From assembly GCF_003815775.1 (NCBI RefSeq), contig NZ_CP033926.1:2976001-3040000 (forward strand): a DNA stretch of 64,000 nucleotides, given 5' to 3'. The stretch comes from Chryseobacterium joostei. GTDB lineage: Bacteria > Bacteroidota > Bacteroidia > Flavobacteriales > Weeksellaceae. The position numbers were made by a program, and so were the translations under genes. The notes below the pieces were generated by a model. That model had not been told where the DNA came from and made no database searches. It saw only the letters and a program-made list of their open reading frames with translations. The first letter of the stretch is position 1, and every line of letters begins with the position of its first letter. Shown piece by piece: positions 36,411 to 45,259 of this stretch.

Positions 36411-38144
36411 TTATAACATCCCCTTGATATGTTTGTAATTTGATTTCACGGTTTCAAGAACCTCATCCATTTTTCCGCCGAGCATTAGCTGCGCCATAGA
36501 TTTGGTCATTCCCAGCACCTGATTAAATTCAATTTTTGGAGGAAGCGCCAGCGCATTAGGATTGGTGAAGATATTCAGCAGGTAAGGACCATTATGATCT
36601 AAGCATTCCTTAATAGCAGTTTCTACATCTTCTGGCTTGTGTACATTTTTCCCTGGATATCCCATCGCTTGGGCCACCAATGCAAAATCCGGATTAATCA
36701 TATCTGTTTCATTGTCTGGCATCCCTCCTACTTCCATTTCCAATTTTACCATTCCGAGGGTTCTGTTATTAAAGACAATTAATTTTATGGGTAATTTGTA
36801 TTGAAAAATTGTAGCCATATCACCTAATAACATAGACAGTCCGCCATCTCCACACATGGCAATAATCTGTTTATCAGGATGCGCCAAAGAAGCCCCTATT
36901 GCCATTGGCATTGCATTAGCCATAGACCCATGATTAAAGGAACCTAGCATCTTTCTTTCTCCGGTTCCAGTAATAAATCTGGCTCCCCAAACACAACACA
37001 TCCCTGTATCTACGGTAAAAATAGCGTCTTTTTTGGCCAGTCGATCCAAAGTGTGTGCTACATATTCCGGCTGAATGGCATCTTCTTTCCCAAAATCCTT
37101 GACATATTCGAGTTGATTTTCCTTGACCTTTTCATAAAACGCCAGCTGCTCGTTCAGGAAGTCAAGGTCAGTTTTTTCTTTTAGCAAGGGAAGCAAAGCC
37201 ATGATTGTTTGCTTAATATCACCTGCAAGTCCCATTTCAAGCTTAGCCCTTCTCCCTAATCTTTCAGGACTTTCATCTATCTGAACAATTTTATTTTTTA
37301 CAGGCATGAATTTTTGATATGGAAAATCGGTTCCAAGAAGAACAACTACGTCAGCCTCGTGCATGGCGTGATAGGCAGAAGGGAAACCCAACAATCCTGT
37401 AAGTCCAATTTCATTCGCATTGTTAGGCTGAATGGCCATTTTTCCACGAAATGAATATCCAACGGGAGCTTTTAATAGCTTAGATAATTCTATAACCTCT
37501 GCACTGGCCTCAGATGCACCTATCCCGCAATAAAGGGTTACTTTCTTATTTTCATTGATAAGCGCTGCCAAGCTATTCAACTCATCGTCTGATGGCCTGA
37601 TAACCGGATTGGTCTTAAATATTTGAGCGGAAGTGGACGCCTCTTCTGCATCAAGCTCGGAAACATCACCAGGAAGGCCTATCACAGCAACTCCCTTTTT
37701 TGAAATGGCATGCTGAATGGCTGTCTGAATTGTTCTTTGTACTTGTTCAGGACGTGTAATCATCTGATTATAATAGCTGCAGTCATCAAAAAGCTTTATG
37801 GTATTCGTTTCCTGAAAATAATCCATTCCCATTTCATCACTAGGAATTGTAGAGGCAATAACCAACATCGGAATATGTGATCTGTGGGCTTCATATACTC
37901 CATTGATAAGATGAACATGCCCGGGGCCACAACTTCCGGCACATACCGCAAAGCCGTCAAGTTCAGCTTCTGCCGCTGCTGCATAGGCCCCCACTTCTTC
38001 GTGTCGTACATGAATCCATTGGATACTGCTTTTCTTGACCGCAATATTAAGATGATTGAGACTGTCTCCTGTTACTGCATAAATTCTTTTCACACCCGCA
38101 TTTTCGAGCATTTCAACAATTTGCTCTGCTATATTTTTAGCCAT
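36411..38144 (-). CDS. poxB: Thiamine-diphosphate pyruvate dehydrogenase/oxidase (PoxB type)
   Basis: 577 residues of the acetolactate synthase/pyruvate oxidase fold. Catalytic Glu of the thiamine site lies in VRHEEVGAYAAAAEAEL (about 48-52), and the TPP/Mg motif is MCGDGGLSMLLGDMATIFQ (about 433-451). PoxB-like features are the GGMPDNETDMINPDFA segment and length. Pyruvate is decarboxylated to acetate and CO2 with electrons to quinone (PoxB) or O2; which one applies here cannot be decided by eye. It has its own terminator. Confidence 0.88.
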   Translation of the reverse strand: MAKNIAEQIVEMLENAGVKRIYAVTGDSLNHLNIAVKKSSIQWIHVRHEEVGAYAAAAEAELDGFAVCAGSCGPGHVHLINGVYEAHRSHIPMLVIASTIPSDEMGMDYFQETNTIKLFDDCSYYNQMITRPEQVQRTIQTAIQHAISKKGVAVIGLPGDVSELDAEEASTSAQIFKTNPVIRPSDDELNSLAALINENKKVTLYCGIGASEASAEVIELSKLLKAPVGYSFRGKMAIQPNNANEIGLTGLLGFPSAYHAMHEADVVVLLGTDFPYQKFMPVKNKIVQIDESPERLGRRAKLEMGLAGDIKQTIMALLPLLKEKTDLDFLNEQLAFYEKVKENQLEYVKDFGKEDAIQPEYVAHTLDRLAKKDAIFTVDTGMCCVWGARFITGTGERKMLGSFNHGSMANAMPMAIGASLAHPDKQIIAMCGDGGLSMLLGDMATIFQYKLPIKLIVFNNRTLGMVKLEMEVGGMPDNETDMINPDFALVAQAMGYPGKNVHKPEDVETAIKECLDHNGPYLLNIFTNPNALALPPKIEFNQVLGMTKSMAQLMLGGKMDEVLETVKSNYKHIKGML

Positions 38145-38340
38145 AATTAATAGATTTGGTGATTATTTTCTCTTTATAAAGAATGATAATAAGAGGATGT
38201 AAATCCCTCTAATCCTATCAAATTTAGCTAATTAATTGGAACTTCCAGACAGTTTTAGTATTAAAACTTTGTTATTTTTTATTGAAATCCGGATCATGTT
38301 AAAAGTTTACAACAGTCTATTGTATTCTATTTAAAAACAA

Positions 38341-38366
38341 ATCGGCCGCCCATAAGGGCGGCCGAT
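38341..38366 (-). terminator. lysA terminator
   Basis: Perfect 11-bp GC-rich stem (ATCGGCCGCCC, 4-nt loop, complement), 24 nt beyond lysA, followed by TTGTTTTT on the minus strand. Confidence 0.85.
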
Positions 38367-38389
38367 TCAATATTATTATTTGAAATAGC

Positions 38390-39592
38390 TTAAACAACCA
38401 CTTCAATCTGGTTTCTCAATAGGTCTTCAAACTCGTCTCTTTTACGAATCAGGAGAGCTTTTCCATCAAGGAATAAAACTTCTGCAGGCTTTAATCTTGA
38501 ATTGAAGTTTGAACTCATTTCAAAACCGTAAGCTCCGGCATTATGGAATGCTAGAATATCTCCTTCTCTTACTTCATTTAATTTTCTGTCCCATGCAAAC
38601 GTATCTGTTTCGCAGATATTTCCCACTACGGTATAAATTCTTTCAGCTCCTTTTGGATTAGATAAATTCTCAATCATATGGTAAGAATCATAAAACATAG
38701 GACGAATCAAGTGATTAAATCCGGAATTCACTCCCACGAAAACAGTGGCTGTAGTTTGCTTGATTACATTAGCTTTCACTAATAAATATCCGCTTTTTCC
38801 AACCAGGAATTTCCCCGGCTCGAACCATAGTTCGAATTTCTTCCCTGTAGTTTTTGAAAACTCAGAAATTACTTTTTCTACTTTTTTGCCTAATGTTCTA
38901 ACATCAGTTTCTTCTTCACTATCCTGATAAGGAATTTTGAAGCCGCTTCCCATATCCAGATACTTCAGGTTAGGGAAATGCTCAGAAAGCTCCAGCATAA
39001 TCTCCAAAGCCTGTAGAAATACATCCGGATCCTTGATTTCACTTCCCGTATGCATGTGAAGTCCTTCAACATTCAGGTTTGTACTTTTCATCACTCTTTC
39101 AATGTGACGAACCTGGTGAATAGAAATCCCGAACTTACTGTCGATATGCCCCGTTGAAATTTTATAGTTACCTCCGGCAAAAATATGCGGGTTGATTCTT
39201 ACTAAGATTGGATAAGTGTTTCCGTATTTATTCCCAAATTGCTCAAGAATAGAAATGTTATCAATGTTTATATGAACTCCGAAAGTCATTGCTTCCTCTA
39301 TTTCAGCTAAGTCAACACAATTTGGAGTAAATAATATTTTTTCTTTCGAAAATCCCGCCTTTAATCCAAGCTTAACTTCGTTAATAGATACACAATCCAA
39401 AGAAGCACCCAGGTTCTTGACATACTTAAGGATATTGATGTTTGTCAAAGCCTTCGCTGCATAGAAGAACTTAGTATGTTTTAAAAAAGAAGATGTGAGT
39501 TTTTCGTATTGAACTTTGATGGACTCAGCATCATAAACATACACTGGTGTGCCAAACTCATTGGCAATCTTTAATAATTCTTTTGAATTCAT
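38390..39592 (-). CDS. lysA: Diaminopimelate decarboxylase
   Basis: Last step of lysine synthesis: meso-diaminopimelate to L-lysine and CO2, PLP dependent. 400 residues. The PLP-binding Lys is in FFYAAKALTN (about 46), followed by the HMHTGSEI and EPGKFLVG segments and the C-terminal NICETDTFAW motif with the Cys of the dimer active site. It is preceded by a 23-aa peptide ORF with six Lys codons and an intrinsic terminator ending about 15 nt before its ATG, indicating attenuation by lysyl-tRNA supply. Confidence 0.96.
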   Translation of the reverse strand: MNSKELLKIANEFGTPVYVYDAESIKVQYEKLTSSFLKHTKFFYAAKALTNINILKYVKNLGASLDCVSINEVKLGLKAGFSKEKILFTPNCVDLAEIEEAMTFGVHINIDNISILEQFGNKYGNTYPILVRINPHIFAGGNYKISTGHIDSKFGISIHQVRHIERVMKSTNLNVEGLHMHTGSEIKDPDVFLQALEIMLELSEHFPNLKYLDMGSGFKIPYQDSEEETDVRTLGKKVEKVISEFSKTTGKKFELWFEPGKFLVGKSGYLLVKANVIKQTTATVFVGVNSGFNHLIRPMFYDSYHMIENLSNPKGAERIYTVVGNICETDTFAWDRKLNEVREGDILAFHNAGAYGFEMSSNFNSRLKPAEVLFLDGKALLIRKRDEFEDLLRNQIEVVV

Positions 39593-39607
39593 AATTTCAT
39601 TTTAACA

Positions 39608-39643
39608 TAAAAAAAGGCAGATCTTTCGAAAAAAGAGCCTGCC
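39608..39643 (-). terminator. Attenuator terminator upstream of lysA
   Basis: Two stacked stems, GGCAG/CTGCC (39616-39620 with 39639-39643) and TCTTT/AAAGA (39622-39626 with 39632-39636), are followed by seven T on the minus strand. It lies between the Lys-rich leader peptide and the lysA start, where a terminator makes sense only as a regulatory switch. Confidence 0.75.
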
Positions 39644-39675
39644 ACATTGATTATTTTTTATGCAAGACAAGTCTT

Positions 39676-39747
39676 TTAAATATTCCAAACCTTAGAGAAC
39701 TTTACAGTTCCCTTTTTTCCAGTTTTATTTTGTTTAAAATTTTGCAT
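39676..39747 (-). CDS. Lys-rich leader peptide of lysA
   Basis: A 23-codon ORF beginning MQNFKQNKTGKKG and ending KVWNI, with six Lys codons (3 AAA, 3 AAG). Its ATG is 19 nt after a TATTTTTG -7 box. A small hairpin (AAGAC-TTGT-GTCTT, imperfect) follows the stop and an intrinsic terminator follows 32 nt later, just before lysA. Ribosome stalling at Lys codons when lysyl-tRNA is scarce would be expected to prevent the terminator from forming. This is a classical attenuation layout read directly from sequence; the mechanism is inferred. No lysine riboswitch motif was seen. Confidence 0.72.
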   Translation of the reverse strand: MQNFKQNKTGKKGTVKFSKVWNI

Positions 39748-39766
39748 TGCTTCTATTTAATTTTTG

Positions 39767-39774
39767 CAAAAATA
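39767..39774 (-). promoter_or_regulatory. -7 element of the lysA leader promoter
   Basis: TATTTTTG on the minus strand, with a TTG 17 nt upstream (39794-39792). It positions the transcript start shortly before the leader peptide ATG. Confidence 0.55.
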
Positions 39775-39852
39775 CCATTTATTTTTTATTTCAAGAAAAA
39801 TGATTTGAAAACCACCTTCTTAATAAAAGTTTGTAACGTTTAAATTTCTCTA

Positions 39853-41076
39853 TTATTTTGGCAACGGTAAGGTCTCAAAATCTCCACGAAGAAGTGCTAA
39901 TTGCAGTTCATTGTTCAAATCAACGGAAGATAAAGGGAGGTCAATTTTCAGTTTAGCCAGCTTACTTAACGTCTGAATCTGCGTAAATAAATCATAAAAA
40001 CCAAAGGACATAACCTTTCCGTTTTCAATAATTAAAAATAATTTTTCACCTAATTTTCTTCCTGTACCCAACCAGAGTTCATTTCTTTTTCTAAACTCTA
40101 TTTTTTGCTTTAATACAGCTACATCATTATATTCTTCTATAGCACCGATAAACTGAACCGCTTTTGTTCCCTGAGTAAATGATCTGAATTTGAGAATAGG
40201 CTTTTCCGTTTTATTAAGTATATTTTTTTCAACAACATATTTATTGTTTCTGAAATACAGCCCAAAAGGTAAAACTTCTTTTTTCTTAATGTTCTTGGAG
40301 TTAAGAATCAGTTTTGCAATAATATCTGTTCCGGTAAGCTCAAAATTAATCTGTTCTACACTTTTCTGGATCTGTTCCCATTTTTTTGATTTGGAATTAA
40401 AAACCTTTTTTGAAAACTTATTGATATCCTGCGCATAATCAGAAAAGATAATTCTTCCTGACTCGTCCTGAAAATAGACAAAACCTTTATCATTAGGAAG
40501 ATCCTGTGTAAGTTCCTTAATCTTATTGATATAGGTCTTGGCATTGGTTTCATCATGTTGCTTCTGAATAATTTCGTTTTCAGTATCCTTTGATATCAAA
40601 AGCTTGAACAGCTCCAAGGTTGCCCTGGCATCCCCATCAGCTCGGTGATGGTTAGTCAATGGAATTCCTAGTGACTTCACAAGTTTACCCAATGAGTAGC
40701 TTACTTCATCCGGTATCAATTTTTTCGCCAATGGAATTGTATCTAAAGTATTGATTTTAAAATCATAACCTAGCCGATTGAACGACTGACGAAGCATCCT
40801 GTAATCAAAATCAATATTATGTCCTACAAGTGTTGTATTTTCTGTGATTTCGATTACTCTTTTTGCTATTTCGTGAAACTTTGGAGCCGTTTTTACCATT
40901 TTAGGGGTAATGTTGGTTAGTTTCTGTACAAAGGGAGTAATATCGCCCTCAGGATTGACAAGGGATATAAACTGGTCAGTAATTTTCTGACCATCGTATC
41001 TGTAGATGGCAATATCTATAATGCATTCATGTCTATAACCTGCACCATTACTTTCTATATCTATAATCGAATACAT
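39853..41076 (-). CDS. DnaQ-like exonuclease fused to a degenerate GIY-YIG region
   Basis: 407 residues. The N-terminal ~170 are a DEDDh 3'-5' exonuclease: DIES (Asp7/Glu9), HNIDFD and HHRADGDA hold the expected acidic and His residues. The second part (from about 195, LPNDKGFVYFQDESGRIIFS) lines up with the UvrC/Cho GIY-YIG nuclease core LPxxPGVYxFxDxxGxxIYVGKA, but the second motif reads FSDYA where active enzymes have YVGKA, so that site looks inactive. Exonuclease-Cho fusions are known; a dead nuclease half suggests a binding role. Confidence 0.85.
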   Translation of the reverse strand: MYSIIDIESNGAGYRHECIIDIAIYRYDGQKITDQFISLVNPEGDITPFVQKLTNITPKMVKTAPKFHEIAKRVIEITENTTLVGHNIDFDYRMLRQSFNRLGYDFKINTLDTIPLAKKLIPDEVSYSLGKLVKSLGIPLTNHHRADGDARATLELFKLLISKDTENEIIQKQHDETNAKTYINKIKELTQDLPNDKGFVYFQDESGRIIFSDYAQDINKFSKKVFNSKSKKWEQIQKSVEQINFELTGTDIIAKLILNSKNIKKKEVLPFGLYFRNNKYVVEKNILNKTEKPILKFRSFTQGTKAVQFIGAIEEYNDVAVLKQKIEFRKRNELWLGTGRKLGEKLFLIIENGKVMSFGFYDLFTQIQTLSKLAKLKIDLPLSSVDLNNELQLALLRGDFETLPLPK

Positions 41077-41221
41077 TGTTTTCCCTTTAACTGCTATTTC
41101 AAATTTATTAAAATCCTAATTTCTTTACCGTGAGAAACTTTCCTCATGGGTGAAGATAACCTGCTAAAATAACAAAAAATATATCAAATCATAGCAGGTC
41201 ATCATAGATTATACATCAGAA

Positions 41222-42748
41222 CTATCTTCTTCTACCTCCCAAGCCAAACATTCCAAGAATTGCTTTTGCTCCTTCACGCATTAGCGTATTTGTAAAAGTT
41301 CTTCCTGCCGAACTCTGTAGCACCTGTTCAAACATTCCCGGCTCTTCTTTTACGGGTCTTGTCCTTTGAGTAGATGTAGGGTTTTGGGCAGCCTGTTCCA
41401 TTCTGTTGGTTAATATTTCATAGGCAGATTCCCTGTCTATTGGCTCTTCGTACTTTGCTACCAAAGCCGATTGTGCAGTCAGTTCTGAAATCTCAGCCTC
41501 ACTAAGAACATCCATTCTGGATTCTGGTGAGATAAGATAAGTATGAACCAATGGTGTTGGGATTCCCTTTTCATCCAAGGCCGTTACAAAAGCTTCTCCA
41601 ATTCCCAGATTCTGAATAAGACTGGAAGCATTGTAGTACTCCGTAATAGGATAGTTCTCTACTGCCTTGGAAATTTCTTTTTTATCTTTTGCGGTAAACC
41701 CTCTAAGGGCGTGCTGAATCTTCAACCCTAATTGTGACAGCACATTTTCTGGGACATCACCCGGAATTTGTGTAATAAAATAGATCCCCACTCCTTTGGA
41801 ACGAATCAGCTTTACCATGGTTTCAATCTGCGAAAGAAGAGCCTTTGATGCTTCATCAAAAAGTAAGTGAGCCTCATCTATAAATAACACTAATTTTGGC
41901 TTTCCGCTATCTCCTTCTTCAGGGAATGTCATATAAATTTCCGCAAAAAGTGAAAGCATAAATGTAGAAAACAACTGCGGTTTGTTCTGAATGTCTGCCA
42001 CCCTTAAGATATTCACGACTCCTTTTCCGTCTCTTGTTTCCAGCAGGTCCTGAACATCAAAGCTTAATTCTCCAAAGAAATCCGCAGCTCCTTGCTGTTC
42101 CAAAGCAACAATAGACCTTAGAATTGCGCCTAAGGAAGCCGGTGCTATTGAGCCGTAGTTGGCTGCAAGCTCAGCTTTTCCCTGAGCATTATCTGTTACA
42201 TATTGCAATACTTTCTTCAGATCATTCAGATCAATCAATGGAAGCCCTTTATCGTCACAATACTTGAAGACAATAGACATGATACTTTGCTGCGTATCGT
42301 TAAGTTCAAGGATCTTACTTAATAAAACAGGACCGAACTCTGTTACCGTAGCTCTCAGCTTCACTCCCTTTCCTCCTGAAATGCTCATCAACTCTACAGG
42401 AAATCCCTGTGGAGTATAAGGAAGCTGGGTTTTCGCATATCGTTCCTCAATAATGGAGTTCATCTGGCCTGCTTCAGCAATTCCGGAGAAATCTCCCTTG
42501 ATATCCAATACCAGAGATGGGATTCCCGCATGAGAAAGCTGTTCTGCAAATACCTGTAATGTTTTGGTCTTACCGGTTCCGGTAGCTCCGGCAATAAGAC
42601 CGTGGCGGTTGATTGTTTTCAAAGGAATGGTTACATTCACTTCAGAAACAACTTCGCCGTCCAGCATTCCTTTTCCTAATATAATGTGCTCTCCCTTGGG
42701 TGTGTATTTAGTATTTAATTCTTCAATAAATTGTGCTTTGTCTGCCAT
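41222..42748 (-). CDS. HerA-like ATPase (DUF853)
   Basis: 508 residues. Walker A is GATGTGKTKTLQ (about 54-65) and Walker B LVLFIDEAHLL (near 287); the final ~70 residues are a low-complexity tail ending GLGGRRR. The family is a FtsK/HerA-type ATPase of unresolved function in many Gram-negatives. No NurA nuclease or defence partner gene is adjacent, so there is no support for a defence role here. Confidence 0.9.
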   Translation of the reverse strand: MADKAQFIEELNTKYTPKGEHIILGKGMLDGEVVSEVNVTIPLKTINRHGLIAGATGTGKTKTLQVFAEQLSHAGIPSLVLDIKGDFSGIAEAGQMNSIIEERYAKTQLPYTPQGFPVELMSISGGKGVKLRATVTEFGPVLLSKILELNDTQQSIMSIVFKYCDDKGLPLIDLNDLKKVLQYVTDNAQGKAELAANYGSIAPASLGAILRSIVALEQQGAADFFGELSFDVQDLLETRDGKGVVNILRVADIQNKPQLFSTFMLSLFAEIYMTFPEEGDSGKPKLVLFIDEAHLLFDEASKALLSQIETMVKLIRSKGVGIYFITQIPGDVPENVLSQLGLKIQHALRGFTAKDKKEISKAVENYPITEYYNASSLIQNLGIGEAFVTALDEKGIPTPLVHTYLISPESRMDVLSEAEISELTAQSALVAKYEEPIDRESAYEILTNRMEQAAQNPTSTQRTRPVKEEPGMFEQVLQSSAGRTFTNTLMREGAKAILGMFGLGGRRR

Positions 42749-43102
42749 TTGATCAATTTTTTAAACTTATAAATATAAAAGTTTTTATAAAACATTTAAT
42801 GATATTTCCCATCGAACTTCCATTAATAGCTTGGGGAAAGAGTTTTGCCACAGTTTAAGCAAATTTCAAACCATGACTAAAAAAACCAAAAATCATCTCA
42901 TATCAGAATATTTTCCATAAATCAAACATGATAAAAAACAGCATTTATACATTAGCATTATGTAAGGCATTCTTTTTGCTGAAAAACAGGGAACATTAAA
43001 CAATCGTTTAACACGGTATTGAAAGAAACTATCAATGGGATTTAACATTTCATTTAGAATTTATCTAATACTTTGTATCTTTAACTATTAAAAAAATATC
43101 CA
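42749..43102. other. 354-bp intergenic regulatory region
   Basis: Holds no credible ORF. It contains the palindrome TTAAACAATCGTTTAA at 42996-43011, and a TATCTTTA -7-like box at 43076-43083 followed by the CstB-like gene's ATG. The first ~240 bp are AT-rich with no repeat or hairpin I could identify. Confidence 0.6.
42995..43010. promoter_or_regulatory. Candidate TetR operator upstream of the persulfide operon
   Basis: Exact reverse complement of the 16-mer at 25193-25208; the extended form TTAAAC-AATC-GTTTAA has perfect 6-bp arms. Centre lies about 100 bp upstream of the CstB-like ATG and about 70 bp upstream of the likely -7 box, so either activation or repression of another start is possible. 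Confidence 0.5.
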
Positions 43103-44512
43103 ATGAAAATTGAACAAATATATACGGGCTGTCTGGCTCAGGGTGCCTATTATATTGTATCAGAAAATGAAGCTGTCATCATTGATCCGCTAAGAGAGGT
43201 AAAACCTTACCTGGATCGTCTGGAAAAGGACAATGTCACTTTAAAATATATTTTTGAAACCCATTTCCATGCAGATTTTGTTTCCGGACATTTGGATCTG
43301 AGTAAGAAAACAGGAGCTCCTATTGTGTATGGCCCCACTGCAGCACCTGAATTTGAAGCTATTATCGCAGAAGACAATCAGGTTTTTGAGATTGGAAAAG
43401 TAAAAATCAAAGTATTGCACACTCCTGGTCACACCATGGAAAGCAGCACCTACCTATTAATTGACGAAAACGGTATAGAAACTGCTATTTTCACAGGAGA
43501 CACCTTATTTTTAGGAGATGTGGGAAGACCGGATCTTGCCCAAAAGGCTACAAACCTTACCCAGGAAGACCTTGCAGGAATTCTTTATGACAGTCTTCAG
43601 AACAAAATTATGCCATTGGATGACAGCATTACTGTTTATCCTGCCCATGGCGCAGGTTCTGCATGTGGAAAAAATATGCAAAAAGAAACGGTAGACATTT
43701 TAGGAAATCAAAAAAGAACAAATTACGCACTTAACCAGCCAGACAAAACATCTTTCATTAAGGAAGTACTTGACGGGTTAACTGCTCCCCCTAAATACTT
43801 CGGAATGAATGTGGCCATGAACAAAAATGGTTATGAAAGTCTGGATGTAGTTATGAACAAAGGATTACACCCTATTTCTCCTGAAGATTTTGAAGCATTG
43901 GCAGAAGAATCTGGCGCTTTAATCCTGGATACAAGAGGTGCTGCAGAATTCCATAAAGGTTTTGTTCCCAATGCCATCAATATTGGATTAAAGGGTGATT
44001 TCGCTCCTTGGGTAGGAACTCTTATTGTAGATGTAAAGCATCCTTTATTACTGATAACAGATGAAGGCACTGAAGAAGAGGTGATTATCAGATTAAGCAG
44101 AGTAGGCTTTGACAATGTAGTTGGATATCTGGAAGGAGGCTTTGAAGCATGGAAAAATGCCGGTAAGGAGATAGATGAAGTAAAAAGAATCTCTCCAGCT
44201 GAATTTGCAGAGCAGTTTACAGCAGATTCAACAGTAATTGATGTAAGAAAGCTAACAGAGTATTCTGCAGAACATATCGATAATGCCTACAACAGACCTT
44301 TGGACTCGATAAGCGATTGGGCTCGTAATCTTGACAGCTCCGAACATTTCTTTCTTCACTGTGCGGGAGGATATAGAAGCATGATTGCAGCAAGCATCCT
44401 TAATTCACACGGAATCAGAAACTTTACTGAAATCGAAGGTGGCTTTAATGGGATCAAAAAAACAGAAAAACTTCCCACTACGGATTTTGTATGTCAATCC
44501 AAAACGTCTTAG
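43103..44512 (+). CDS. CstB-like persulfide dioxygenase/pseudo-rhodanese/rhodanese
   Basis: 469 residues in three parts. The N-terminal metallo-beta-lactamase fold (about 1-240) has HFHADF at 54-59, THTMES-like HTPGHTMES, FTGDTLFLGDVGRPDL and PAHGAGSACG, as in persulfide dioxygenases. The middle rhodanese domain (about 260-350) has LLITDEGTEEE where the catalytic Cys loop should be, so it is a pseudo-rhodanese. The last (about 365-460) has an intact active-site loop HCAGGYRS. This is the order found in staphylococcal CstB, which oxidises persulfides to thiosulfate. It heads an operon with a lipoprotein rhodanese and a thioredoxin. Confidence 0.9.
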   Translation: MKIEQIYTGCLAQGAYYIVSENEAVIIDPLREVKPYLDRLEKDNVTLKYIFETHFHADFVSGHLDLSKKTGAPIVYGPTAAPEFEAIIAEDNQVFEIGKVKIKVLHTPGHTMESSTYLLIDENGIETAIFTGDTLFLGDVGRPDLAQKATNLTQEDLAGILYDSLQNKIMPLDDSITVYPAHGAGSACGKNMQKETVDILGNQKRTNYALNQPDKTSFIKEVLDGLTAPPKYFGMNVAMNKNGYESLDVVMNKGLHPISPEDFEALAEESGALILDTRGAAEFHKGFVPNAINIGLKGDFAPWVGTLIVDVKHPLLLITDEGTEEEVIIRLSRVGFDNVVGYLEGGFEAWKNAGKEIDEVKRISPAEFAEQFTADSTVIDVRKLTEYSAEHIDNAYNRPLDSISDWARNLDSSEHFFLHCAGGYRSMIAASILNSHGIRNFTEIEGGFNGIKKTEKLPTTDFVCQSKTS

Positions 44513-44516
44513 GCTT

Positions 44517-44888
44517 ATGAAAATTAAATTTTTCGGATTTGCCCTAGCATCTATTTTTATGCTAAGTGCCTGTAAAACAAATCACAAAGCAGAAGTTCCT
44601 AAAGCCAGCATCAAGGAAGTGGTAACCAGTTCAGATGTAACATTGGTAGATGTGAGGATTCCAGAACAATACGCTGCGGGAACTGCGAAGAATGCCATTA
44701 ATATTCCTTTGGCTGAAATTCAGAACAACATTGAAACTCTTAAAGGTAAAAAAGTTGTTGTTTTCTGTAATAAGGGAGTACAGGCAGATCAAGCGATGGA
44801 AATTTTAAAGAAAAACGGTGTGGAGGCCTATGATGGAACGAGTTGGAAGAATGTAAAGGGCATCCAGGACCAAGCTGATAAAAAGTAA
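44517..44888 (+). CDS. Lipoprotein rhodanese
   Basis: 123 residues from ATG 44517, only 4 nt after the CstB-like stop; the longer open frame overlaps that gene and gives no signal. A lipoprotein signal ends FMLSAC (about residue 17). The rhodanese domain follows, with VDVRIPEQYAAGT and the active Cys in VVFCNKGVQA. It should act as a sulfurtransferase in the periplasm or at the membrane, complementing the cytosolic CstB-like enzyme. Confidence 0.9.
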   Translation: MKIKFFGFALASIFMLSACKTNHKAEVPKASIKEVVTSSDVTLVDVRIPEQYAAGTAKNAINIPLAEIQNNIETLKGKKVVVFCNKGVQADQAMEILKKNGVEAYDGTSWKNVKGIQDQADKK

Positions 44889-44905
44889 ATTAATAACCCA
44901 AGATT

Positions 44906-45205
44906 ATGTCACAAAAATTTCAGGAAATCATCAATTCCGATAGACCTGTACTTATTGATTTTTTTGCTACATGGTGCCAACCTTGTAAGGTTCAGTCATC
45001 AGTTTTAAATACGGTAAAGGAAAATATTGGCGAAGGAGCCAGAATTATAAAGGTAGATGTAGATCAATACCCTGCTCTGGCAGCACAATATGGCGTTCGA
45101 GGGGTTCCTACTTTGGCGATCTTTAAAGAGGGAGAACTTCTTTGGAAAGAAAGCGGAGTACATGATGTCAATACATTGACTCAGCTTCTACAGCAATATA
45201 CTTAA
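44906..45205 (+). CDS. Thioredoxin
   Basis: 99 residues with the redox motif in FFATWCQPCK (WCQPC instead of the usual WCGPC) and the cis-Pro in RGVPTLAIF. No signal peptide, so cytosolic. It lies 17 nt after the rhodanese gene in the same operon and could reduce protein persulfides or disulfides made by the upstream enzymes. A bidirectional terminator follows. Confidence 0.93.
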   Translation: MSQKFQEIINSDRPVLIDFFATWCQPCKVQSSVLNTVKENIGEGARIIKVDVDQYPALAAQYGVRGVPTLAIFKEGELLWKESGVHDVNTLTQLLQQYT

Positions 45206-45209
45206 AGTT

Positions 45210-45250
45210 AAAAATAAGGCTGGGTTTTGGTAAAACTCAGCCTTATTTTT
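45210..45250. terminator. Bidirectional terminator
   Basis: Stem AAATAAGGCTG / CAGCCTTATTT between the convergent thioredoxin and omega-amidase genes, with A and T runs on both sides. Confidence 0.8.
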
Positions 45251-45259
45251 TGTTTATTT

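Noticed and set aside
41222..42748. HerA-like ATPase as part of an antiphage system
   Set aside because: No nuclease, sirtuin or other defence partner is adjacent; neighbours are a housekeeping exonuclease and a sulfur operon.
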